NCBI RefSeq assembly: GCF_002215215.1
Contig: NZ_CP018632.1
Coordinates: 948,001 to 1,012,000 of the forward strand
Length of the DNA: 64,000 bases
Reading direction: 5' to 3'
From: Granulosicoccus antarcticus IMCC3135
GTDB lineage: Bacteria; Pseudomonadota; Gammaproteobacteria; Granulosicoccales; Granulosicoccaceae
Under the pieces are notes generated by a model. That model was not told the DNA's origin. It saw nothing but the letters and a program-made list of their open reading frames with translations, and did not search any database. The translations under genes and the position numbers were made by a program. Every line of letters starts with the position of its first letter. The first letter of the stretch is position 1. This document shows, piece by piece, positions 58,209-64,000 of this stretch.

Positions 58209-59489
58209 TTAGCGATAGAAGTATTCAACGAGGAACATGGGAATCGCCGGTATATAAGTACACATGATCAGCACAACCAGAAGCACGGCCACAAAGTATA
58301 CGTTGACCTTGGAGACATCCCAGATATTGGCTTTGGCAATGGAGCAGGAGGTGATCAGCACCGAGGCAACCGGTGGTGTCTGCTGACCGATGGCCAGATT
58401 CAGTGTCACGATCAAACCAAAATGAACAGGGTCGATTCCTGCCAGTTCAATCAATGGCACAACGATGGGCACCACCAGAATAATGGCGGCAACTGAATGC
58501 AGAAAGAAGCCGATAACCAGAAAGAAGATATTCAAAATGAACAGGATGACGTACTTGTTGCTGGTCATGTCCATCATGCTCTGAGCCAGTTCTTGCGGTA
58601 CCTGTGCACGGGTCAGAAATCCTCCCATGAGTACTGAAGCTGCAACCAGCAGCATCACCACTGCTGTCTGAATACCCCCTTCGATCATGGCCTGACGCAA
58701 TCGTTTGACGTTGATCTCTCCGTAGTAGACTCCCAATCCCAAGGAGACAAGCACAGCCAGTCCTGCGGCCTCTGTTGCGGTGACGTAGCCGCCAAATATT
58801 CCGCCCAATATGATGACGGGCAACAAGAAGGTTGGCAGGGCTTCCTTGAAAGCCTGTTTGACGCGTTGGGTATTGAAAGATTCTTCTTTAGGCAGGTTGT
58901 ACTTGCATGCAAATCCATAGGCCACACCCATCAGACCGGCAGCACCCAACAGTCCGGGTACCAGTCCTGCCACAAATAATTGTTCGATACTGGCATTGGC
59001 AGAAACACCGTAGACAATCATGGGAATAGAGGGTGGAATGATGATGGCCAGAGAGGCCGAAGATGAGGTTATTGCGGCTGCCAGAGGGCCTGAGTAACCG
59101 CGTTTCTTCATTTGCGGAATCATCACCGAACCCAGCGCTGCAACGTCCGCAACAGCCGAGCCGGATATCTCGGCAAAGAACAACGATACACCAATGTTCA
59201 CCATCCCCAGGCCACCACGAACGAAACCGATCAGGGAGGCCACGAAGTTGATCAGTTTGTCTGTAATACCGCCCGCGTTCATGATGGCGCCCGCCAGTAC
59301 AAACATGGGGATGGCGATCAGCGAGAATTTAGTGGAGCCGTCGTACATATCCAGTGCGACGGTGACAAGAGAGCTGACGCCTTCAGTGGCGACAAGACCG
59401 ACAATGGCGGCTACAGCCAATGCCACGGCGATGGGTACGTTAATGCAAATCAGTAGTACCAGAACGATGAAAATTCCCAGAACATTCAT
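58209..59489 (-). CDS. TRAP transporter large permease (DctM family)
   Basis: A 426-residue membrane protein with about 12 helices, the transport subunit of a Na+-coupled tripartite importer. Family blocks include KFSLIAIPMFVLAGAIMNAGG in part, FAEISGSAVADVAALGSVMIP and PPSIPMIVYGV. Its ATG overlaps the DctQ stop by 4 nt (ATGA). Confidence 0.95.
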   Translation of the reverse strand: MNVLGIFIVLVLLICINVPIAVALAVAAIVGLVATEGVSSLVTVALDMYDGSTKFSLIAIPMFVLAGAIMNAGGITDKLINFVASLIGFVRGGLGMVNIGVSLFFAEISGSAVADVAALGSVMIPQMKKRGYSGPLAAAITSSSASLAIIIPPSIPMIVYGVSANASIEQLFVAGLVPGLLGAAGLMGVAYGFACKYNLPKEESFNTQRVKQAFKEALPTFLLPVIILGGIFGGYVTATEAAGLAVLVSLGLGVYYGEINVKRLRQAMIEGGIQTAVVMLLVAASVLMGGFLTRAQVPQELAQSMMDMTSNKYVILFILNIFFLVIGFFLHSVAAIILVVPIVVPLIELAGIDPVHFGLIVTLNLAIGQQTPPVASVLITSCSIAKANIWDVSKVNVYFVAVLLVVLIMCTYIPAIPMFLVEYFYR

Positions 59490-60016
59490 GTGCGTTGCAT
59501 CTCCGCTTCAATTTCAGCCTCTATCTCTGCGTGCTCAGCCGACTCACCGGCAGCTACCATGCGTAAATAGCTCGGTGCACTGATCAGCTCGCAAATAATG
59601 AACAACACGGCGCCGATGGGAATAACAGATTGGGTGAGTTGCACGGGTACCCAGCGCAGGCTGACCAGTGTATCGCCTTCAAGTACCAGAAGTACCTGCC
59701 AGCCAGCCCAGGCAAGCAGGATGAAGAAGGCCAGAAAGACCACTTCGGCAAACACTGCGGTATACATCCGCAATGGCATGGGAATGGCAAGCAGGACGCT
59801 GTCAAAACCGATGTGTTTGCGCTTGAGAACCGCTAATGCTCCGCCGTAGTAGGTGATCCATGCCAACGCGATACTGGCTACCTCGTCATACCAGGATAGG
59901 GAGGCATCCAGTTTTCGGTAGACGACAGATATGATGACGATGGTGGTCAGAGCCACCATCAGCAACATCAGAAACCACTCGAGCAGGCGCTCAAGCACAT
60001 TGGAATATCGATTCAC
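59486..60016 (-). CDS. TRAP transporter small permease (DctQ family)
   Basis: A four-helix partner of DctM, with ALAWITYYGGALAVLKRKHIG in the middle as in other DctQ proteins. I favour GTG 60016 (GAGGAA upstream, start MNRYSNVLERLL); a GTG at 60055 would add 13 residues. The C-terminal tail (AEIEAEIEAEM) is unusually acidic and repetitive. Confidence 0.9.
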   Translation of the reverse strand: MNRYSNVLERLLEWFLMLLMVALTTIVIISVVYRKLDASLSWYDEVASIALAWITYYGGALAVLKRKHIGFDSVLLAIPMPLRMYTAVFAEVVFLAFFILLAWAGWQVLLVLEGDTLVSLRWVPVQLTQSVIPIGAVLFIICELISAPSYLRMVAAGESAEHAEIEAEIEAEMQRT

Positions 60017-60113
60017 TGGAATTCCTCTCAAGGGTGCGACTGGCAGCCGTGCCACCCGAAGGCACGGCCACGCGGCAAAGCTTTACGCCTGAATAAGGCG
60101 CGCTGGTCGGCGA

Positions 60114-61094
60114 TTACTTGGCCAGAGACTGGACGTTGGCGATCAGTTGGGCACCGCCATCAACCGAGCTCGCAAATTCATCATAAATTGGCTTGGATGC
60201 GGCAATAAAAGCCTCTTTGTCAGCTTCATTGACTTCAACACTGGCATCTTTGAGTTTTTGCAGAAGATCAGTTTCCAGCTGAGCTGCCATGGTGTAGACC
60301 GCTTCCTGAGATTCGGCAGCGGCGGCAATCAGATCACTCTGGATGTCTTCAGGCAACTTGGCAAAACCCTTGGAGGAAGTCAGTACATAGGCAGGGGTGT
60401 AGACATGGCCCGTGATGGATAAATACTGCTGTACTTCCTGGAATTTGGACGACCAGATTTGGGCGTAGGGGTTTTCCTGACCATCGATGACACCGGTTTT
60501 CAGGGCGGTAAAGACTTCTGACAATGCCATGGGCGTCGGGTTTGCACCATAGAGCTGAAACATCTTGACGCGCCATTCGCCATTGGGTGTGCGCAGTTTT
60601 ATTCCCTTGAGGTCTTCAGGTACAAATACTGGTCTTGTATTATTGGTGATATGGCGAAAACCATTTTCAAAGTAGCTCAGTATCTTGTAGCCTTTTTTCT
60701 CGGCGGCCGCATTGAAAACACTGTCACCCATTTCAGCTTGAATGGCTTTCATGTGCTCGCGAGATTGCACGATATAAGGCATTTCGAAAACACCAAATTC
60801 ATCGGCGACTGAGGACATGATGGATGAAGGCAGGGCAAATGTGATCTGTCCCAGTTTGAGCTTTTGCAGAAGCTCTTTGTCTTTACCAAGCTGGGAGGAA
60901 CCAAAGGCTTGAACCTCGGCACGATCACCCAGCCTGGCATTGGCGTTCTTGACGAACTCGTCGACGGATGCCTCAAACAGTGAACCCGGATTACCGACAT
61001 GACCAAATTTCAGGATCAGCTTTTCGGCAGAAGCCTGTCCTGCGCTCAGTGAGAGTGCGGCGCCGAGCAAGACGGTGGTTATCGTTCTTTTCAT
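60114..61094 (-). CDS. TRAP transporter solute-binding protein (DctP family)
   Basis: A 326-residue periplasmic binding protein. ATG 61094 has GAGGAG upstream and gives a signal peptide (TTVLLGAALSLSAGQASA/EK); the frame extends upstream to 61145. Typical blocks: LKFGHVGNPGSLFEASVDEF, the carboxylate-binding Arg in GIKLRTPNGEWRVKMF, and VIDGQENPYAQIWSSKF. The ligand is expected to be an organic acid with a carboxylate. Top of the TRAP genes, followed by DctQ and DctM. Confidence 0.95.
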   Translation of the reverse strand: MKRTITTVLLGAALSLSAGQASAEKLILKFGHVGNPGSLFEASVDEFVKNANARLGDRAEVQAFGSSQLGKDKELLQKLKLGQITFALPSSIMSSVADEFGVFEMPYIVQSREHMKAIQAEMGDSVFNAAAEKKGYKILSYFENGFRHITNNTRPVFVPEDLKGIKLRTPNGEWRVKMFQLYGANPTPMALSEVFTALKTGVIDGQENPYAQIWSSKFQEVQQYLSITGHVYTPAYVLTSSKGFAKLPEDIQSDLIAAAAESQEAVYTMAAQLETDLLQKLKDASVEVNEADKEAFIAASKPIYDEFASSVDGGAQLIANVQSLAK

Positions 61095-61175
61095 GGTGAC
61101 TTTCTCCTCAATGTATCTGTCGCTAAAGCGACGAAAACCAGACACGCTAGCGAACTTACGCCGCCTTTGTCGTGT

Positions 61176-62342
61176 CTAGCTGGTTGATTTAAGGTAGTCC
61201 AGTGCTGCCTGTGTTCCGCCTCCCTGGTGTGGGACCTGGGCCAGATGCAATCCCATCTCAATGGCAGCCAGTGTGCCCAGTAGCATGACGTCGTTGAAGT
61301 CGCCCAAGTGGCCAATGCGGAATACCTTCCCCTGTACCTTTGACAGACCATTGCCCAGAGAGGTATTACAGTGTTCAAGAATGACCGAACGTAGTGCATC
61401 GGCATCGGTGCCATCGGGCACCCGCACGGCAGTCAGAACCGGTGAAAACTCTTCATCCACGGTGCATTGCACTTCCAGCCCCCAGGACTCTACCGCCGCT
61501 CGGGTGGCAGCTGCATGTCGCTTATGTCTGGCAAAGACATTATCCAGACCTTCCTCATGCAGCATGTCGATGGCTTCGGCCAGCCCGAACAGCAGGTTGG
61601 TTGCTGGGGTGTAAGGGAAATAGCCACGCTGGTTGGCTTCGATCATATCGCGCCACTGCCAGTAGGCATTGGGTAGAGTTGCTTTGGCATTCGCTGCCAG
61701 AGCCTTTTCGCTAACGGCGTTGAACGATAATCCCGGTGGCAACATCAGGCCTTTCTGGGAGCCTGATATAGCGACATCGACACCCCATTCATCGAAACGG
61801 AAGTCTGCTGAACCCAGACCGGAGATCGTATCCACCAGTAAAAGGGCTGGGTGTCCGGCCGCATCGATAGCTTCTCGAACCTTGGCGATTTGCGAGGTGC
61901 TACCCGTTGATGTCTCGTTATGTACGACGCAAACGGCCTTGATGCTGTGGCTGCTGTCCTGGCGCAGAGCTTCTTCGATAAGTGCCGGGTCCGCACCACC
62001 TCGCCAGTCTGTGCTGATCAGTTGTGGTTCCAGGCCGAGCTTCAGGGCCAGTTGTTGCCACAGGTAGGCAAAGTGGCCTGTTTCCACCATCAGCAATTTG
62101 TCGCCAGGGCTGAGCGTATTGACCAGCGCCGCCTCCCAGGCTCCGGTACCCGAAGCAGGGTAGATAACCACCGGCTGTACAGTTTTGAAAATGGTCTTGA
62201 TACCACTCAATACTCGATGACCCAGATCGGCAAATCCGGGTCCGCGATGATCGACAACAGGCATGGCGATTGCCTGCAGGATGCGGTCCGGAACGGCGCT
62301 GGGGCCGGGAATTTGAAGGAAGTGACGGCCGGGCTGACGCAT
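61176..62342 (-). CDS. Class V aminotransferase (serine/aspartate-glyoxylate type)
   Basis: A ~388-residue PLP enzyme that probably moves an amino group to or from glyoxylate or a similar 2-oxo acid. It starts with FLQIPGPSAVPDRIL; other motifs are TGTGAWEAALVNTLSPGDK in part, VVHNETSTG, the Asp in LLLVDTISGLGS and the PLP lysine in SGSQKGLMLPPG. From memory it resembles the AGXT/SgaA group and BhcA of the beta-hydroxyaspartate cycle. I favour ATG 62342 (GGAG ten bases upstream); 62378 adds 12 residues. Divergent from the FAD oxidase. Confidence 0.88.
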   Translation of the reverse strand: MRQPGRHFLQIPGPSAVPDRILQAIAMPVVDHRGPGFADLGHRVLSGIKTIFKTVQPVVIYPASGTGAWEAALVNTLSPGDKLLMVETGHFAYLWQQLALKLGLEPQLISTDWRGGADPALIEEALRQDSSHSIKAVCVVHNETSTGSTSQIAKVREAIDAAGHPALLLVDTISGLGSADFRFDEWGVDVAISGSQKGLMLPPGLSFNAVSEKALAANAKATLPNAYWQWRDMIEANQRGYFPYTPATNLLFGLAEAIDMLHEEGLDNVFARHKRHAAATRAAVESWGLEVQCTVDEEFSPVLTAVRVPDGTDADALRSVILEHCNTSLGNGLSKVQGKVFRIGHLGDFNDVMLLGTLAAIEMGLHLAQVPHQGGGTQAALDYLKSTS

Positions 62343-62416
62343 ACGGTAAGGCTCCACAAGCAGTTGCTTAATTTGCATTTTGCATTCATTATTATTTTAT
62401 TTTCTCGCGGATTGCA

Positions 62417-64000
62417 ATGAATTCTTACGTTCCATCAGAATTTCTGCGTCGACTCAAGGCAGAAATGGCCGGCCCGGTACACGGTGATGTCTTCACGCGT
62501 GGTCGATATGCCACCGATGCATCCATCTATCAGATGATGCCTGCGGCCGTGGCGATTCCCAGGGATGTAGAGGACATACGGACAGCACTGGCACTGGCGC
62601 GAGAGTTCGAGGTGCCCATGACGCCCCGTGGCGGAGGTACCTCGCAGTGCGGTCAGACCGTCAATCGAGGTCTGATTCTGGACAACTCACGCCACCTGAA
62701 TGGTTTGCTGGAACTGGATGTCGAAGCAGCACGTTGTGTGGTGCAGCCGGGCATTGTTCTCGATGAGCTCAATCGACTTCTGAAGCCCCATGGGCTCTGG
62801 TTTCCAGTCGATGTATCAACAGCCTCGCGAGCCACGATCGGTGGTATGGCTGCCAATAATTCCTGCGGCCAACGCTCTATTCATTACGGCACCATGCGAC
62901 ACAATGTGCACGCGATCGATGCCATTCTGCCCTCTGGTGAGCAGTTCCATTTCGGCGAAGTTCCAGTCTCTCTTGAGGGACTGGCCGGGGAGCAACGGGC
63001 ATTGGTTCAGGAGCTCCTGAGCCTGGGGGCACACGAGTCTGCGAATATTCAGGAACGCTTTCCTTCGGTGTTGCGACGGGTGGGTGGTTACAATATTGAC
63101 GCCCTGATGCCCTATGAATATGCCAAGGGTGGTGCGATGAACGCACGCCACAGCTACAAACTGGCTGATTTGCTGGTCGGCTCAGAAGGGACGCTTGCCT
63201 ACTCTACGGCCATCGAGTTGAAATTGTGGCCGTTGCCACAGCAGCGAGTGTTGGGGATCTGTCATTTTCCGGGCTTCTATGAGGCCATGGATGCGACACA
63301 GCATCTGGTGGAACTGGGCCCTCATGCCGTTGAGTTGGTGGACAACACCATGGTGGCTCTGGCTCGTGATATTGATCTGTATCGGGACTCGGTGGCTGAG
63401 TTTGTGCGTGGTGATCCTGCCGCCTTGCTGATTGTCGAATTTGCTTTTGAAACCGAGGCTGAAAATCTGCGGCATCTGAGGTTGCTGCATGAACGCATGG
63501 CCGATCTGGGCTTCAGCTGGAAGGGGCAGGGCAAGTCATGGGGCGGTGTGGTGGAGGCAATTGATCCAGGCATGCAGGCACGCATCGGCGAGGTCAGAAA
63601 GGCGGGGCTGAACATCATGATGTCGATGAAGGCCGAAGGTAAACCGGTGTCCTTTGTCGAGGACTGTGCTGTGGATTTGCCGGATCTGGCTGAATACACC
63701 GCGGCCCTGACTGAGGTATTCAACAAGCACGGTACACCGGGCACCTGGTATGCCCATGCTTCGGTCGGTTGTTTGCATGTCAGGCCGGTACTGAACATGA
63801 AGCTGGAAAAGGATGCCAATACCATGCGCCAGATCGCCGAGGAGGCGTTTGATCTGGTACTCAAATACAAGGGCTCACACTCGGGCGAGCACGGAGATGG
63901 TATCTCGCGCTCCGAATTTCACACCAAGATGTTTGGTGAGCAGATGGTCAAGGCGTTTGAAACAATCAAGCGCCACTTTGATCCGCAGAATCTGTTCAAT
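62417..64000 (+). CDS. FAD-binding oxidase/dehydrogenase (D-lactate/glycolate oxidase type), 3' truncated
   Basis: The frame is open from ATG 62417 to the window end (528 codons), so the C terminus is missing. The FAD-binding (FAD_binding_4) domain is readable: AVAIPRDVEDIRTAL, then MTPRGGGTSQCGQTVNRG (diphosphate-binding loop), ATIGGMAANNSCGQRS and LLVGSEGTLAYSTAIELKLW. The C-terminal oxidase part includes SHSGEHGDGISRSEF with likely catalytic/metal His. Such enzymes oxidise D-2-hydroxy acids; large members continue into Fe-S domains, which could lie beyond the window. It shares a short A/T-rich promoter region with the divergent class V aminotransferase. Confidence 0.92.
   Translation, partial: MNSYVPSEFLRRLKAEMAGPVHGDVFTRGRYATDASIYQMMPAAVAIPRDVEDIRTALALAREFEVPMTPRGGGTSQCGQTVNRGLILDNSRHLNGLLELDVEAARCVVQPGIVLDELNRLLKPHGLWFPVDVSTASRATIGGMAANNSCGQRSIHYGTMRHNVHAIDAILPSGEQFHFGEVPVSLEGLAGEQRALVQELLSLGAHESANIQERFPSVLRRVGGYNIDALMPYEYAKGGAMNARHSYKLADLLVGSEGTLAYSTAIELKLWPLPQQRVLGICHFPGFYEAMDATQHLVELGPHAVELVDNTMVALARDIDLYRDSVAEFVRGDPAALLIVEFAFETEAENLRHLRLLHERMADLGFSWKGQGKSWGGVVEAIDPGMQARIGEVRKAGLNIMMSMKAEGKPVSFVEDCAVDLPDLAEYTAALTEVFNKHGTPGTWYAHASVGCLHVRPVLNMKLEKDANTMRQIAEEAFDLVLKYKGSHSGEHGDGISRSEFHTKMFGEQMVKAFETIKRHFDPQNLFN

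Noticed and set aside
63322-63870. 182-codon minus-strand frame at the window end
   Set aside because: It lies opposite the FAD oxidase frame, which has clear family motifs throughout.

Overview
The window looks like the chromosome of a free-living, probably marine, Gammaproteobacterium with a large genome. The clues are a long-type (532-residue) isocitrate lyase, an Lrp/AsnC regulator, a complete pstSCAB operon with PHO-box-like sites, a TRAP transporter cluster, a lipoprotein sugar-ester esterase, a composite GGDEF/EAL protein and a giant Ca-binding-repeat OmpA-family protein. A Granulosicoccus-like or related lineage would fit, but this is an impression from gene content and was not tested. 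I saw no rRNA, tRNA, CRISPR array, prophage or complete insertion sequence.

Layout. 1-4.7 kb: the tail of a response regulator, a patatin-like lipase, isocitrate lyase with a small free-standing malate-synthase-G-like domain upstream, and an Lrp-type regulator. 4.8-7.6 kb: a class V PLP enzyme, a small peptidoglycan-binding-like protein and a J-domain-like protein. 7.85-17.5 kb: a tightly coupled five-gene unit made of a HlyD-type adaptor with a cytoplasmic GAF-like region, a PqqD-like/M50 protease/lipoyl fusion, a shortened SecA-like ATPase, a periplasmic adaptor and a PAS-GGDEF-GGDEF-EAL protein. This is my best candidate for an undescribed export system. 17.5-22.6 kb (minus strand): a ModA-like binding protein, a FecB/FecCD/FecE-type ABC importer and a HisC-like aminotransferase, which together suggest oxyanion or metal-chelate uptake. 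22.7-29.8 kb: assorted single genes, including an unlisted 50-codon zinc-ribbon ORF, an aldo/keto reductase divergent from a LysR regulator, a membrane coiled-coil/HhH protein, a 2-hydroxyacid dehydrogenase and a secreted esterase lipoprotein.

29.8-35.0 kb: two PHO-box-like sites, pstS-pstC-pstA-pstB, then a degenerate Fic-fold protein and a small hypothetical where phoU would often lie. 35-39.5 kb: an aminotransferase, a secreted M28 peptidase with PA domain, a glutathione S-transferase and a membrane-anchored hypothetical. A 173-bp MITE-like element (39.53-39.70 kb) precedes a 5305-codon ORF (40.0-56.0 kb). That protein has a signal peptide, an N-terminal beta-rich region, about 4260 residues of Asp-rich thrombospondin-type-3-like repeats, an internal Cys/transmembrane/Arg sorting-like segment followed at once by a second signal-peptide-like segment, then an OmpA-type barrel and an OmpA peptidoglycan-binding domain. 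Its DNA carries two classes of giant tandem duplication (periods 1440 and 2406 nt).

56.1-64 kb: a catabolic cluster (CaiB/BaiF CoA-transferase, crotonase-family protein, TRAP DctM/DctQ/DctP, class V aminotransferase of the serine/aspartate-glyoxylate type), divergent from an FAD-linked oxidase that runs off the end. It probably imports and degrades an organic acid that passes through a CoA thioester and a 2-oxo acid. All family assignments are from motifs read by eye; no database search was run.
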